Shown piece by piece: positions 9,056 to 19,600 of a stretch of 64,000 nucleotides of DNA; position 1 is the stretch's first letter, and every line of letters begins with the position of its first letter. Source of the stretch: Nocardioides szechwanensis (GTDB taxonomy: Bacteria > Actinomycetota > Actinomycetes > Propionibacteriales > Nocardioidaceae). The DNA lies in the NCBI RefSeq assembly GCF_900103935.1, contig NZ_FNIC01000002.1, positions 62,001 to 126,000 on the forward strand, in the 5' to 3' direction. The notes below the pieces were generated by a model. That model searched no databases, was not told where the DNA came from, and saw only the letters and a list, made by a program, of their open reading frames with translations. The translations under genes and the position numbers were made by a program.

Positions 9056-9745
9056 GTGGCCCGCGCTGAGCTCGACAAGCAACCGACCGACGTACGCCGG
9101 ATGTTCGACGCGGTCGCGCGCCGCTACGACGTCACCAACGACGTGCTGTCCCTGGGGCAGGACCGCCGTTGGCGGCGCGACGTGATCGAGGCCGTCGACC
9201 CGCAGTACGGCGAGCTGGTGCTCGACCTGGCCGCCGGCACGGGCACCTCCAGCCAGCCGTTCGCCGACCGTGGGGCGACCGTCGTACCGTGCGACTTCTC
9301 GCTCGGGATGCTCCAGGTTGGCAAGCGCGCCAAGCCGCACCTGCCCTTCACGGCCGGTGACGGCACCCAGCTCCCGTTCGCCGACGACACGTTCGACGCG
9401 GTGACGATCTCCTTCGGCCTGCGCAACATCGTCGACCCGGCCGCCGGCCTCGCCGAGATGCTCCGGGTCGCCAAGCCCGGCGGGCGTCTGGTCGTCTGCG
9501 AGTTCAGCCACCCGACCTGGGCGCCGTTCCGCACCGTCTACATCGAGTACCTCATGAAGGCCCTGCCCCCGGTCGCCCGTGCGGTCTCGTCCTCGCCCGA
9601 CGCCTATGTCTACCTCGCCGAGTCCATCCGCGCCTGGCCCGACCAGCGCGGCCTGGTCGAGCTGATCGGCAGCGCCGGCTGGCAGTCCCCCGAGTGGCGC
9701 GACCTCTCCGGCGGCATCGTCGCCCTCCACCGCGCCACCAAGTAA
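9056..9745 (+). CDS. menG: demethylmenaquinone methyltransferase
   Basis: SAM-dependent C-methyltransferase (UbiE/MenG family, 229 residues) for the last step of menaquinone synthesis. The N-terminus [20 protein letters not shown] is the UbiE signature. The SAM site is [10 protein letters not shown], and the second family motif is [20 protein letters not shown]. Full length. Its position between the men genes and the NADH dehydrogenase operon fits a respiratory-quinone neighbourhood. The gene ends TAA immediately before a concentric-dyad repeat. Confidence 0.92.
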   Translation: MARAELDKQPTDVRRMFDAVARRYDVTNDVLSLGQDRRWRRDVIEAVDPQYGELVLDLAAGTGTSSQPFADRGATVVPCDFSLGMLQVGKRAKPHLPFTAGDGTQLPFADDTFDAVTISFGLRNIVDPAAGLAEMLRVAKPGGRLVVCEFSHPTWAPFRTVYIEYLMKALPPVARAVSSSPDAYVYLAESIRAWPDQRGLVELIGSAGWQSPEWRDLSGGIVALHRATK

Positions 9746-9855
9746 CCCGCGAGTCGGCGCTACTGCACTCTCCAGGAACGCCGAGTCGGCGCTCGTGTCG
9801 TGCATACGCGCCGACTCGGCGTCGTACAGGCGTGCATAGGAGCCGACTCGGGCGA
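9746..9855 (+). repeat. intergenic concentric-dyad repeat, copy A
   Basis: Begins directly after the menG stop. Core GAGTCGGCGC occurs at 9751-9760 and 9783-9792, and its inverse at 9808-9817 and, shortened to GCCGACTC, at 9842-9849. A TGCAC/GTGCA pair lies at 9764-9768 and 9832-9836. All three dyads share one centre at 9800. The inner arms pair over 15 bp (9778-9792 with 9808-9822) around a 15-nt loop. Copy B at 55019-55126 has identical spacing. Confidence 0.8.
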
Positions 9856-9882
9856 GTGATTTAGACAAGCCTCTCGTGCGCT

Positions 9883-9906
9883 AAATGCCCAGGTGAGAGG
9901 GCATTT
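9883..9906 (+). other. hairpin upstream of the nuo operon
   Basis: AAATGCCC and GGGCATTT form a perfect 8-bp stem around an 8-nt loop. A second small stem, AGGGG/CCCCT, follows at 9908-9922. There is no T-tract, so this could be a weak menG terminator, an operator, or a leader structure. I cannot decide between these. Confidence 0.4.
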
Positions 9907-9971
9907 GAGGGGTGGCGCCCCTGGGTGTGACGACGGCGGCGACGAGTGGCAAGATGTGGCACGCGCGCCCT

Positions 9972-9987
9972 AGTGATTCGATTCACA
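9972..9987 (+). promoter_or_regulatory. candidate Rex (NADH/NAD+ sensor) operator upstream of nuoA
   Basis: AGTGATTCGATTCACA is a near-perfect dyad whose GTGA-N6-TCAC spacing equals that of the Streptomyces Rex operator TGTGAACGCGTTCACA, with 10 of 16 identities and all outer-arm bases but one. It lies about 45 bp before nuoA. Rex is known to control nuo in Streptomyces. No rex gene is in this window. Confidence 0.45.
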
Positions 9988-10031
9988 AAGTCACAATCCC
10001 GGCGTGAGGCACCAGGGAAGGGAACGGCTGG

Positions 10032-10391
10032 ATGGAGCTCTACACGCCGGTGCTGGCGTTGGCCGGTCTTGCGGCACTCTTCGCGATCGGCTCCGTGGCC
10101 ATGAGCTCCGTGGTCGGCCCGAAGCGTTACAACCGTGCCAAGCACGACTCCTACGAGTGCGGTATCGAGCCCACCCCCCAGCCTGTCGGCGGGGGGCGTT
10201 TTCCGGTGAAGTACTACATCACCGCGATGCTCTTCATCGTCTTCGACATCGAGATCATCTTCCTCTACCCGTGGGCCGTGCACTTCGACGCGATGGAGTT
10301 CTTCGGCCTGGTCGAGATGGTCATCTTCATCGCCACCGTCTTCGTCGCCTATGCCTACGTGTGGCGACGCGGCGGCCTCGAATGGGACTGA
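10032..10391 (+). CDS. nuoA: NADH-quinone oxidoreductase subunit A
   Basis: Small membrane subunit of complex I (119 residues, three hydrophobic segments). It carries the conserved loop [13 protein letters not shown] and [18 protein letters not shown], where the acidic residues are family-invariant. It is the first gene of a 14-gene nuoA-N operon. ATG 10032 follows a GGGAAGGGAA ribosome site. Its stop codon lies within the left arm of a long palindrome that fills the gap to nuoB. Confidence 0.95.
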   Translation: MELYTPVLALAGLAALFAIGSVAMSSVVGPKRYNRAKHDSYECGIEPTPQPVGGGRFPVKYYITAMLFIVFDIEIIFLYPWAVHFDAMEFFGLVEMVIFIATVFVAYAYVWRRGGLEWD

Positions 10392-10511
10392 GAGCTGCGA
10401 TGCACTGCACCTGCCGGCGTTCTCCTCGGTCGTCGACCGCTCCGCTGCGCTCCGCAAGAAGGTCGACTTCCCTCGTCGGCCTTGGCAGGCACAGCGCCTC
10501 CCAGCTCTCAG
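10388..10511 (+). repeat. ~124-bp imperfect palindrome in the nuoA-nuoB gap
   Basis: The terminal 10 bp, CTGAGAGCTG (10388-10397) and CAGCTCTCAG (10502-10511), are perfect inverted repeats. The pairing extends to 28-nt arms with 23 matches (10388-10415 with 10484-10511). The interior also holds GTCGACC/GGTCGAC-type symmetry and the GC-rich sequence CCGCTCCGCTGCGCTCCGC. It looks like a REP/MITE-like insertion. The element includes the nuoA stop codon. Confidence 0.65.
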
Positions 10512-10540
10512 CACCGACCTGCATCGAAGGGACCCTCTGA

Positions 10541-11091
<551 letters not shown>

Positions 11092-11095
<4 letters not shown>

Positions 11096-11817
11096 GCGAG
11101 GACCAGAAGGACGTCATCCCCGAGCCCAAGGGCCCCGAGCAGCCGGCCGTCGAGCAGTCGCCCGAGAACCTCCCCGCCCCGCCCAACGAGGTCACGGCCG
11201 TCGGTGCCCGCACCGGCATGTTCGGCGCCTCGGGCACCGGCGACACCAGTGGCTACGGCGGCCTGGTCGCCCCCATCGTCTTCCCCGCCCCGGCCAAGCG
11301 CCCCTACGGCGGTTGGTACGACGAGGTGGCCGACGCCCTGGAGGGCTCGCTCGGCAACGTGGTCGTCCACCGCGGCGAGATCACGTTCCACGTGCGCCGC
11401 GAAGAGCTCGTCCACGTCGCCCAGACACTGCGCGACGACCCCAAGCTGCGCTTCGAGTTCTGCGCCGGCGTCAGCGGTGTGCACTACCCGGACGACAAGG
11501 GCAACGAGCTCCACGCGGTCTACCACCTGCTGTCGATGACCCACAACCGCCGGATCCGCCTCGAGGTCAGCGTCCCCGACGCCGACCCGCACATCCCGTC
11601 GTTGGTCGGGGTCTACCCCACCAACGACTGGCACGAGCGCGAGACCTACGACATGTTCGGGATCATCTTTGACGGCCACCCCGCCCTGACCCGGATCCTG
11701 ATGCCCGACGACTGGCCTGGCCACCCCCAGCGCAAGGACTACCCGCTGGGGGGCATCCCCGTCGAGTACAAGGGCGGCACCATCCCGCCGCCCGACCAGC
11801 GCAGGAGCTACAACTAA
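11092..11817 (+). CDS. nuoC: NADH-quinone oxidoreductase subunit C
   Basis: Peripheral-arm subunit (30-kDa family), 241 residues. The signature [18 protein letters not shown] is near the C-terminus. The first ~75 residues are a low-complexity Pro/Glu/Gly extension typical of actinobacterial NuoC. GTG 11092 overlaps the nuoB stop, and only this start gives operon coupling. It is not fused to nuoD. It ends adjacent to nuoD (TAA then ATG). Confidence 0.93.
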
Positions 11818-13155
11818 ATGACACAGGACATGTACGCCGGCGCCTCGGAGACCAGCGAGGGCAAGGTCTTCACCGTCACCGGCCAGGACTGGGACTCCAT
11901 CGTCGAGGGCCTGGCCGAGGACTCATCCGACGAGCGGATCGTGGTCAACATGGGGCCGCAGCACCCGTCGACCCACGGAGTGCTCCGGCTGATCCTCGAG
12001 ATCGAGGGCGAGACCGTCACCGAGGCCCGCTGCGGCATCGGCTACCTCCACACCGGCATCGAGAAGAACACCGAGTACCGCTCCTGGGTGCAGGGCACGA
12101 CGTTCGTCACCCGGATGGACTACCTCAGCCCCTTCTTCAACGAGGCCACCTACTGCCTGGGCGTCGAGCGGCTGCTCGACATCGAGGACCAGATCCCCGA
12201 GAAGGCCAGCGTCATGCGGGTCCTCCTCATGGAGCTCAACCGGATCTCCTCGCACCTGGTCTGCATCGCCACCGGCGGCATGGAGATCGGTGCGCTGACG
12301 GTCATGACGATCGGCTTCCGCGAGCGCGAGCTGGTGCTCGACCTGTTCGAGCTGATCACCGGCCTCCGCATGAACCACGCCTTCATCCGCCCCGGCGGCG
12401 TCGCTCAGGACCTCCCCCCGGGAGCCCTCGACGAGATCCGCGCCTTCGTTGCCCTGATGAAGAAGCGTCTGCCCGAGTACGCCGACCTGTGCAACGCCAA
12501 CCCGATCTTCCGGGCGCGGCTCGACGGCGTCGGTCACCTGGACCTCGAGGGCGTCATGGCGCTGGGCATCACCGGTCCGGTGCTGCGCAGCACCGGCTAT
12601 GCCTGGGACCTGCGCAAGACCGAGCCCTACTGCGGCTACGAGGACTACGACTTCGACGTACAGACCTGGGACACCTGCGACGCCTACGGCCGGTTCCGGC
12701 TCCGTCTCAACGAGATGTGGGAGTCCCTGAAGATCATCGAGCAGGCCGCCGAGCGGCTGGCCGGCCTCGAGGGCGCGCCGGTCATGGTCGCCGACAAGAA
12801 GATCGCCTGGCCCAGCCAGCTCGCGATCGGCAGCGACGGCATGGGCAACAGCCTCGACCACATCCGCCACATCATGGGTGAGTCGATGGAGGGCCTGATC
12901 CACCACTTCAAGCTCGTCACCGAGGGCTTCCGGGTCCCGCCCGGCCAGGCCTACGTGCCGATCGAGTCCCCGCGCGGCGAGCTCGGCGCCCACCTCGTCT
13001 CCGACGGCGGCACCCGCCCGTTCCGGGTCCACTTCCGCGACCCGTCGTTCACCAACCTGCAGGGCACCAGCGTGATGAGCGAAGGCGGCATGATCGCCGA
13101 CGTCATCGTCGCCATCGCCTCACTCGACCCCGTGATGGGAGGCGTTGACCGCTGA
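11818..13155 (+). CDS. nuoD: NADH-quinone oxidoreductase subunit D
   Basis: 49-kDa subunit (445 residues) that forms the quinone-binding cavity with NuoB. It carries [27 protein letters not shown], and the C-terminal [16 protein letters not shown]. The start follows the nuoC stop with no gap, and the final TGA overlaps the nuoE ATG. The ~35-residue N-terminal extension before the conserved block is common in actinobacteria. Confidence 0.95.
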   Translation: MTQDMYAGASETSEGKVFTVTGQDWDSIVEGLAEDSSDERIVVNMGPQHPSTHGVLRLILEIEGETVTEARCGIGYLHTGIEKNTEYRSWVQGTTFVTRMDYLSPFFNEATYCLGVERLLDIEDQIPEKASVMRVLLMELNRISSHLVCIATGGMEIGALTVMTIGFRERELVLDLFELITGLRMNHAFIRPGGVAQDLPPGALDEIRAFVALMKKRLPEYADLCNANPIFRARLDGVGHLDLEGVMALGITGPVLRSTGYAWDLRKTEPYCGYEDYDFDVQTWDTCDAYGRFRLRLNEMWESLKIIEQAAERLAGLEGAPVMVADKKIAWPSQLAIGSDGMGNSLDHIRHIMGESMEGLIHHFKLVTEGFRVPPGQAYVPIESPRGELGAHLVSDGGTRPFRVHFRDPSFTNLQGTSVMSEGGMIADVIVAIASLDPVMGGVDR

Positions 13156-13907
13156 TGCTGTCAACCGAGACGTACGGGGAGCTCCGCGAGATCGCGGCCC
13201 GCTACCCGCAGCCCCGCTCGGGCCTGCTGCCGATGCTCCACCTCGTGCAGTCGGTCGAGGGGCGGGTCACGCCCGAGGGCATCCAGGCCTGCGCCGAGAT
13301 CCTCGAGATCAGCCCGGCCGAGGTCAGCGGGGTCGCGACGTTCTACACGATGTACAAGCGCAAGCCGGTCGGCGACTACCACGTCGGCGTCTGCACCAAC
13401 ACGCTGTGCGCGGTCATGGGCGGCGACCTGATCTTCGAGCGGCTCAAGGACCACCTCGACGTCGGCAACGACGAGACCACCGAAGACGGCAAGATCACGC
13501 TCGAGCACATCGAGTGCAACGCCGCCTGCGACTACGCGCCGGTGATGATGGTCAACTGGGAGTTCATGGACAACATGACCCCGGAGTCGGCCATCCAGGT
13601 CACCGACGACCTGCGCGCGGGCACCGCGGTCCACTCGACCCGCGGGCCCAAGCTCTGCACCTGGCGCGAGGCCGAGCGTGTGCTCGCCGGCTTCCCCGAC
13701 GGCCTCGCCGACGAGGGCCCGTCCGCTGGCCCGGCCAGCCTGGTCGGGCGCGAGATCGCCCGCGAGCGCGGCTGGACCGCCCCCGCCTCCGACAGCAGTG
13801 GGTCCACCGACGGCACGGCCGACACGAAGACCGAGGCGGTCGAGCAGGCCGACACCTCGCGCGCCGAGACCGAGACCGTGCAGGAGAAGGGCCAGGAGGA
13901 CAAATGA
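13155..13907 (+). CDS. nuoE: NADH-quinone oxidoreductase subunit E
   Basis: 24-kDa 2Fe-2S subunit (N1a) of the NADH-oxidising module, 250 residues. The cluster Cys are in CTNTLC and CNAAC, the thioredoxin-like ferredoxin pattern. A charged, low-complexity tail of about 50 residues rich in Glu, Thr and Ser follows the fold and is longer than in E. coli NuoE. The start overlaps the nuoD stop. A 57-bp gap to nuoF contains a palindromic repeat. Confidence 0.93.
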   Translation: MLSTETYGELREIAARYPQPRSGLLPMLHLVQSVEGRVTPEGIQACAEILEISPAEVSGVATFYTMYKRKPVGDYHVGVCTNTLCAVMGGDLIFERLKDHLDVGNDETTEDGKITLEHIECNAACDYAPVMMVNWEFMDNMTPESAIQVTDDLRAGTAVHSTRGPKLCTWREAERVLAGFPDGLADEGPSAGPASLVGREIARERGWTAPASDSSGSTDGTADTKTEAVEQADTSRAETETVQEKGQEDK

Positions 13908-13910
13908 CCG

Positions 13911-13945
13911 GGTTTCGAGACGCTCGCTTCGCTCGCTCCTCAACC
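13911..13945 (+). repeat. palindromic repeat in the nuoE-nuoF gap
   Basis: A 35-bp element with GGTT/AACC ends and partly complementary flanks (CGAG and CTC) around a CGCTCGCTT/CGCTCGCTC tandem. It begins 3 bp after the nuoE stop. From memory, very similar sequences are abundant between genes in Nocardioides-type genomes, which a genome search would confirm. It could act as an mRNA stability or attenuation element within the operon. Confidence 0.6.
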
Positions 13946-13964
13946 ACCGGGAAGCGGGCATTTC

Positions 13965-15275
13965 GTGGCTGACACATTGACCCCGGTCCTCACCGACAGC
14001 TGGGGCTCCGAGCGCAGCTGGACGCTGGCGGCCTACGAGGCCCAGGGCGGCTACGGTGCGCTGAAGAAGGCGCTGGCGATGCCGCAGGACGACATCATCG
14101 CCGCCGTCAAGGACTCCGGTCTCCGCGGCCGCGGCGGCGCCGGCTTCCCCACCGGCATGAAGTGGAGCTTCATCCCGCAGGACAACCCCAAGCCCAAGTA
14201 CCTCGTCGTCAACGCCGACGAGTCCGAGCCGGGCACCTGCAAGGACATCCCGCTCATGATGGCCACGCCCCACACCCTGGTCGAGGGCGTCATCATCAGC
14301 TCGTTCGCGATCCGCGCCCACACCGCCTTCATCTACATCCGCGGTGAGGTCCTCCACGTCATCCGCCGCGTCCAGGCCGCCGTCGCCGAGGCCTACGCCG
14401 CCGGCCACCTCGGCAAGGACATCCACGGCTCGGGTTACGACCTCGACGTCGTCGTCCACGCCGGCGCGGGTGCCTACATCTGTGGCGAGGAGACCGCCCT
14501 GCTCGAGGGTCTCGAAGGACGCCGCGGGCAGCCACGCCTGCGCCCGCCGTTCCCCGCCGTCGCCGGCCTCTACGCCAGCCCCACGGTCATCAACAACGTC
14601 GAGTCCATCGCGTCGGTGCCGAGCATCATCGAGCACGGCGCCACCTGGTTCGCGTCCATGGGCACCGAGAAGTCGAAGGGCTACGGCATCTTCTCGCTCT
14701 CCGGTCACATCACCCGGCCCGGTCAGTACGAAGCCCCGCTCGGCATCACCCTGCGTGAGCTGATCGACCTCGCCGGCGGCATCCGCGCCGGTCACGAGCT
14801 GAAGTTCTGGACGCCCGGTGGCTCCAGCACCCCGCTGCTCACCGCCGAGCACCTCGACGTACCCCTCGACTTCGAGGGTGTCGGCGCGGCCGGCTCCATG
14901 CTCGGCACGCGAGCCCTCCAGATCTTTGACGAGACGACCTGCGTCGTGCGCGCGGTGCTGCGGTGGACCGAGTTCTACAAGCACGAGTCGTGCGGCAAGT
15001 GCACCCCGTGCCGTGAGGGCACGTGGTGGCTGGTCCAGACGCTGGCCGCGCTCGAGCGGGGCCAGGGCAGCGAGGCGGACCTCGAGCTGCTGCTCGACCA
15101 GTGCGACAACATCCTCGGCCGCTCGTTCTGCGCGCTGGCCGATGGCGCGGTCAGCCCGATCGCCAGCTCGATCAAGTACTTCCGTGACGACTACCTCGCC
15201 CACCTGACCCACGGCGGCTGCCCGGTCGACCCGGCCGCCGCGACCGTCTTCGCCACCCAGGGAGCGACGGCATGA
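13965..15275 (+). CDS. nuoF: NADH-quinone oxidoreductase subunit F
   Basis: 51-kDa catalytic subunit (436 residues) that oxidises NADH through FMN. FMN loop: [20 protein letters not shown] loop: [19 protein letters not shown]. 4Fe-4S cluster N3: [13 protein letters not shown] with a fourth Cys in RSFCALADG. The GTG start at 13965 lies 20 bp after the palindromic repeat, with GGGAAG as a possible ribosome site. The stop overlaps nuoG by 4 bp. Confidence 0.95.
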   Translation: MADTLTPVLTDSWGSERSWTLAAYEAQGGYGALKKALAMPQDDIIAAVKDSGLRGRGGAGFPTGMKWSFIPQDNPKPKYLVVNADESEPGTCKDIPLMMATPHTLVEGVIISSFAIRAHTAFIYIRGEVLHVIRRVQAAVAEAYAAGHLGKDIHGSGYDLDVVVHAGAGAYICGEETALLEGLEGRRGQPRLRPPFPAVAGLYASPTVINNVESIASVPSIIEHGATWFASMGTEKSKGYGIFSLSGHITRPGQYEAPLGITLRELIDLAGGIRAGHELKFWTPGGSSTPLLTAEHLDVPLDFEGVGAAGSMLGTRALQIFDETTCVVRAVLRWTEFYKHESCGKCTPCREGTWWLVQTLAALERGQGSEADLELLLDQCDNILGRSFCALADGAVSPIASSIKYFRDDYLAHLTHGGCPVDPAAATVFATQGATA

Positions 15276-17692
15276 GCATCGAGAACACGACCGACGTCGA
15301 CCTGGTCTCCGTCACGATCGACGGCATCCAGGTCAGCGTCCCCAAGGACACCCTGGTGATCCGGGCCGCCGAGCAGGTCGGCGTCCAGATCCCGCGCTTC
15401 TGCGACCACCCGCTGCTGGCCCCGGTCGGCGCCTGCCGCCAGTGCCTGGTCGACGTGCCCGACGCCGGCAACGGCCGTGGCTTCCCCAAGCCGCAGGCGT
15501 CCTGCACGCTCCCGGTCGCCGAGGGCATGGTTGTCAGCACCCAGGTCACCAGCCCGGTCGCCGACAAGGCTCAGCAGGGGATCATGGAGTTCCTGCTCAT
15601 CAACCACCCGCTCGACTGCCCCGTCTGCGACAAGGGCGGCGAGTGCCCCCTGCAGAACCAGGCCATGTCCAACGGCCGCGGTGAGTCGCGGTTCTCCGCC
15701 GACTCCACGACCGCCGGGCTCAAGCGCACGTTCCCCAAGCCGATCAACCTCTCGCCCCAGATCCTGCTCGACCGCGAGCGCTGCATCGTGTGCCAGCGCT
15801 GCACGCGCTTCACCTCCGAGATCGCGGGCGACCCGTTCATCGAGATGGTCGAGCGTGGCGCCCAGCAGCAGGTCGGCATCGCCGAGGACGCGCCGTTCCT
15901 CTCCTACTTCGCCGGCAACACCATCCAGATCTGCCCGGTCGGCGCCCTCACCTCCGAGGACTACCGCTTCCGCTCGCGGCCCTTCGACCTCGTGTCGTCG
16001 CCGTCGGTCACCGAGCACGACGCCTCCGGCTCCGCGATCCGGGTCGACCACCGCCGGGGCAAGGTCGTACGCCGCCTCGCCGGCAACGACCCCGAGGTCA
16101 ACGAGGAGTGGATCACCGACAAGGACCGCTTCGCGTTCCACTACGCGCAGCAGCCCGACCGGCTGACCTACCCGCAGGTCCGCGACGAGGACGGCGCCCT
16201 GCGCCCGGCCTCCTGGCCAGAGGCTTTCGCCGTCGCGGCTCGTGGCCTGCACGCGGCCGGCGCCTCCGCCGTGCTCATGGGCGGGCGGCACACCGCCGAG
16301 GACGCCTACGCCTACAGCAAGCTCGCCCGGGTGGGCCTCGGCACCAACGACATCGACTTCCGGGCCCGCCCGCACTCCGCCGAGGAAGCCGACTTCCTGG
16401 CCTCCCACGTCGTGCTGACCGGTCCGGAGGGCGGGTCGGTCACCTACACCGACCTCGAGCGCGCCACGACGGTCGTCCTGGTGGGCTTCGAGCCCGAGGA
16501 CGAGGCGGGCGTGGTCTTCCTGCGCCTGCGCAAGGCGTCGCGCTCCGGCACCCGCGTGCTCGCGATCGCCCCGTTTAGCACGCGCGGCCTCCGCAAGATG
16601 AACGGCACCCTCCTGCCGACCGTCCCTGGCGGCGAGCCTGCTGCCCTCGAGAGCCTGCTCGGCCACGCCGACCACGGCCTCGACGCGAGCAGCGTCCTCC
16701 TGCTCGGCGAGCGCCTGGCCACCGTGCCCGGTGCCCTGTCGGCCGCGGCCGCACTGGCCGCCAAGTCCGGTGCCCGGCTCGCGTGGCTCCCGCGCCGTGC
16801 CGGTGACCGCGGCGCCGTCGAGGCGGGCTGCCTGCCCAACCTGCTGCCCGGCGGCCGACCGATCGCCGACGCGTCGGCCCGGGTCGACGCCGCCACCACC
16901 TGGGGTGTCGACGCTCTGCCCGAGACCGCCGGTCGCGATGGCGACGGCATCGTGGCCGCGCTGCTCGCCGGCGAGGTCGGTGGCCTCGTCGTCTCCGGCG
17001 TCGACCCCGACGACACCGCCGACCCGGCCGCGACCCGCGCCGCGATCGAGAAGGCCGCCTTCGTGGTGGCGCTCGAGCTGCGCGAGACCGACGTGACCCG
17101 GAGCGCCGACGTGGTCTTCCCCGTGGCGCCCGCGACCGACAAGGCCGGCACCTTCGTCAACTGGGAGGGCCGCCCGCGTCCGTTCGAGGCGATCCTGTCC
17201 AACCCCGCGTCGCTGCCCGACCTGCGGATCCTCGCCGGCATCGCCGAGGAGCTCCACGCCATCGGCGCCGGTGCCCCGCTCGGCTTCCGCACCGTCGCCG
17301 AGGCTCGCGCCGAGATGGCCGACATGGGGCCGTGGGACGGCCAGCGCCTCGCAGCGCCCAGCGTCACCGCGACCAAGGCCACGACCACCGAGGGCCTCGT
17401 GCTGTCCACGTGGAAGCAGCTCATCGACGGCGGCACCATGCAGCACGGCGACAAGTACCTCGCCGCCACCGCCCGACCCACCGTCGCCTGCGTCTCCCAG
17501 ACCGTCTTCGACGCGGTCGGGCCGACGGTCACCGTCACCGGTGACCGCGGGTCGGTGACGCTGCCTGCGGTCGCCGTCGACGACATCGTCGACGGGGTCG
17601 TCTGGCTCCCGGCCAACTCGTTGGGCCGCGGCGTCCTCGCCGACGTCGCCTCACCCGGTTCCCGGGTCACCGTCAAGGGAGGCACCTCGTGA
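15272..17692 (+). CDS. nuoG: NADH-quinone oxidoreductase subunit G
   Basis: Largest peripheral subunit (806 residues). The N-terminal 2Fe-2S domain has [15 protein letters not shown] (~45-60). The 4Fe-4S Cys sets are [15 protein letters not shown] and [10 protein letters not shown]...CPVGAL. A molybdopterin-oxidoreductase-like domain, presumed catalytically inactive, follows from ~230 to the C-terminus. It routes electrons from NuoF towards NuoI. Coupled to nuoF (ATGA) and to nuoH (GTGA). Confidence 0.94.
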   Translation: MSIENTTDVDLVSVTIDGIQVSVPKDTLVIRAAEQVGVQIPRFCDHPLLAPVGACRQCLVDVPDAGNGRGFPKPQASCTLPVAEGMVVSTQVTSPVADKAQQGIMEFLLINHPLDCPVCDKGGECPLQNQAMSNGRGESRFSADSTTAGLKRTFPKPINLSPQILLDRERCIVCQRCTRFTSEIAGDPFIEMVERGAQQQVGIAEDAPFLSYFAGNTIQICPVGALTSEDYRFRSRPFDLVSSPSVTEHDASGSAIRVDHRRGKVVRRLAGNDPEVNEEWITDKDRFAFHYAQQPDRLTYPQVRDEDGALRPASWPEAFAVAARGLHAAGASAVLMGGRHTAEDAYAYSKLARVGLGTNDIDFRARPHSAEEADFLASHVVLTGPEGGSVTYTDLERATTVVLVGFEPEDEAGVVFLRLRKASRSGTRVLAIAPFSTRGLRKMNGTLLPTVPGGEPAALESLLGHADHGLDASSVLLLGERLATVPGALSAAAALAAKSGARLAWLPRRAGDRGAVEAGCLPNLLPGGRPIADASARVDAATTWGVDALPETAGRDGDGIVAALLAGEVGGLVVSGVDPDDTADPAATRAAIEKAAFVVALELRETDVTRSADVVFPVAPATDKAGTFVNWEGRPRPFEAILSNPASLPDLRILAGIAEELHAIGAGAPLGFRTVAEARAEMADMGPWDGQRLAAPSVTATKATTTEGLVLSTWKQLIDGGTMQHGDKYLAATARPTVACVSQTVFDAVGPTVTVTGDRGSVTLPAVAVDDIVDGVVWLPANSLGRGVLADVASPGSRVTVKGGTS

Positions 17693-19038
17693 TCTCGTCC
17701 GAGCTGGTCCGGCTGGGCTCAGTGCTCGCCGCCGACGACCTGAGCGCGTTCGGCAAGGACCCGTGGTGGTTGGTCATCATCAAGGCAGTGGTGATCTTCC
17801 TGGTCCTGGTGCTGCTCACCCTGTTCAACATCTGGTGGGAGCGCCGGGTCGTGGCCCGCATGCAGCACCGCATCGGACCCAACGTCAACGGTCCCTTCGG
17901 GCTGCTCCAGTCGCTGGCCGACGGCGTGAAGCTCGCGCTCAAGGAGGACCTGATCCCGAAGGCCGCCGACAAGGTGGTCTTCCTGCTCGCCCCGGTGCTC
18001 GCGGTGATCCCCGCGTTCGTGACGTTCAGCGTCATCCCGTTCGGGCCCGAGGTCGGCCTCCCGTGGACCGACCGGACGACGCCCCTCCAGCTCACCGACA
18101 TGCCCGTGGCGGTCCTGTTCGTCATGGCGATCGCCTCGGTCGGCATCTACGGCATCGTGCTCGGCGGCTGGTCCAGCGGCTCGACCTACTCGCTGCTCGG
18201 CGGCCTGCGCTCCAGCGCCCAGATGATCTCCTACGAGGTCGCGATGGGCCTGGCCCTGGTCGCGGTCTTCCTCTACGCCGGCTCGATGTCGACCTCCGAG
18301 ATCGTCGCCGCCCAGGACGACCTGTGGTTCGGCCTGATCCTGGTGCCGTCGTTCGTGATCTACACGATCGCGATGATCGGCGAGACCAACCGCGCGCCGT
18401 TTGACCTCCCCGAGGCCGAGGGCGAGCTCGTCGGCGGCTTCCACACGGAGTACTCCTCGCTGAAGTTCGCCCTGTTCTTCCTCGCCGAGTACATCAACAT
18501 GGCCACCGTCTCCGCGCTCGCCACCACCTTGTTCCTGGGCGGTTGGCACGCACCCTTCTGGATCGACGAGGTCTGGGCCGGCGCCAACGAGGGCTACGTC
18601 CCGGTGATCTGGTTCTTCGGCAAGGTCCTGGCCTTCATCTTCTTCTTCATCTGGCTGCGCGGCTCGCTGCCGCGGCTCCGCTACGACCAGTTCATGGCCT
18701 TCGGCTGGAAGCGGCTGATCCCGATCGCCCTGGTCTGGATCATCGCGGTCGCCACGATCCGCACGATCTCGCTCAACGACGGGATCGACCGGCGCTACCT
18801 CCTGATCGGCATCGGGGTGCTCGCAGTCGGCTTCCTGCTCCTGTTCCTCTTCGGCGAGGAGCCGGTCGACAAGGACGCCCCGCCCGCGGTCGCCGAGGCC
18901 ACACCCGGTGGCTTCCCGATCCCGCCGCTGCCCACTGGTGGACCGGTGCGCGGCGCCGCGGCCCCGCTGACCTTCGACACCCCGATCTCGAGCCCCGCCA
19001 CCTCCGGCGCCGGCAAGGAGGCACACGCTGATGGCTGA
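17689..19038 (+). CDS. nuoH: NADH-quinone oxidoreductase subunit H
   Basis: Membrane subunit (449 residues) contacting the quinone cavity, with about nine hydrophobic segments. Family motifs are [15 protein letters not shown] and [24 protein letters not shown]. Beyond the usual ~330-residue core there are an extra hydrophobic segment and a Pro/Gly/Ala-rich tail of ~75 residues. GTG 17689 overlaps nuoG, and the 3' end overlaps nuoI by 8 bp. Confidence 0.95.
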   Translation: MISSELVRLGSVLAADDLSAFGKDPWWLVIIKAVVIFLVLVLLTLFNIWWERRVVARMQHRIGPNVNGPFGLLQSLADGVKLALKEDLIPKAADKVVFLLAPVLAVIPAFVTFSVIPFGPEVGLPWTDRTTPLQLTDMPVAVLFVMAIASVGIYGIVLGGWSSGSTYSLLGGLRSSAQMISYEVAMGLALVAVFLYAGSMSTSEIVAAQDDLWFGLILVPSFVIYTIAMIGETNRAPFDLPEAEGELVGGFHTEYSSLKFALFFLAEYINMATVSALATTLFLGGWHAPFWIDEVWAGANEGYVPVIWFFGKVLAFIFFFIWLRGSLPRLRYDQFMAFGWKRLIPIALVWIIAVATIRTISLNDGIDRRYLLIGIGVLAVGFLLLFLFGEEPVDKDAPPAVAEATPGGFPIPPLPTGGPVRGAAAPLTFDTPISSPATSGAGKEAHADG

Positions 19039-19600
19039 GTCACGCGGCATGAAGGAGCAGTTCTGGGACCCCGTCGCGGGTTTCGGGGTCACCTTCCGCA
19101 CGATGTTCCGCAAGGTGGTGACCGAGCAGTACCCCTTCGAGAAGCTGCCGACGGCGCCACGCTTCCACGGACGCCACCAGCTCAACCGCTGGCCCGACGG
19201 CCTCGAGAAGTGCATCGGCTGCGAGCTGTGTGCCTGGGCCTGCCCCGCCGACGCGATCTACGTCGAGGGTGACGAGAACCGTGACGGCCCCGACGGCGAG
19301 CGCTTCTCGCCCGGTGAGCGCTACGGCCGCGTCTACCAGATCAACTACCTGCGCTGCATCCTGTGCGGCCTGTGCATCGAGGCGTGCCCCACCCGCGCGC
19401 TCACGATGACCAACGAGTACGAACTGGCCGACAACAACCGCGCCGACCTGATCTACGAGAAGAGCGACCTGCTCGCCCCGTTGCTCCCCGGGATGGAGCA
19501 GCCGCCCCACCCCATGCGCCTCGGCGACGACGACGGCGCCTACTACCGCAACGCCTACTCTGCGCCCGCGCCCGCCGGCCCTGAGGGGACGACCCCATGA
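19031..19600 (+). CDS. nuoI: NADH-quinone oxidoreductase subunit I
   Basis: Peripheral subunit (189 residues) with two 4Fe-4S clusters (N6a/N6b): [16 protein letters not shown] and [16 protein letters not shown]. It relays electrons to cluster N2 in NuoB. The 8-bp overlap with nuoH and the 4-bp overlap with nuoJ keep it in the coupled operon. The C-terminal ~45 residues are acidic and Pro-rich. Confidence 0.95.
   Translation: MAESRGMKEQFWDPVAGFGVTFRTMFRKVVTEQYPFEKLPTAPRFHGRHQLNRWPDGLEKCIGCELCAWACPADAIYVEGDENRDGPDGERFSPGERYGRVYQINYLRCILCGLCIEACPTRALTMTNEYELADNNRADLIYEKSDLLAPLLPGMEQPPHPMRLGDDDGAYYRNAYSAPAPAGPEGTTP

Noticed and set aside
9746..9855. Rho-independent terminator of menG
   Set aside because: The element has four cores with long internal loops and no T-tract, and its twin has identical spacing, which a simple terminator does not explain.
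13161..17446. Long minus-strand open frames (683 and 751 codons) opposite nuoE-G
   Set aside because: Same antisense effect of high third-position GC. The plus strand encodes complete NuoE, NuoF and NuoG with all cluster motifs.
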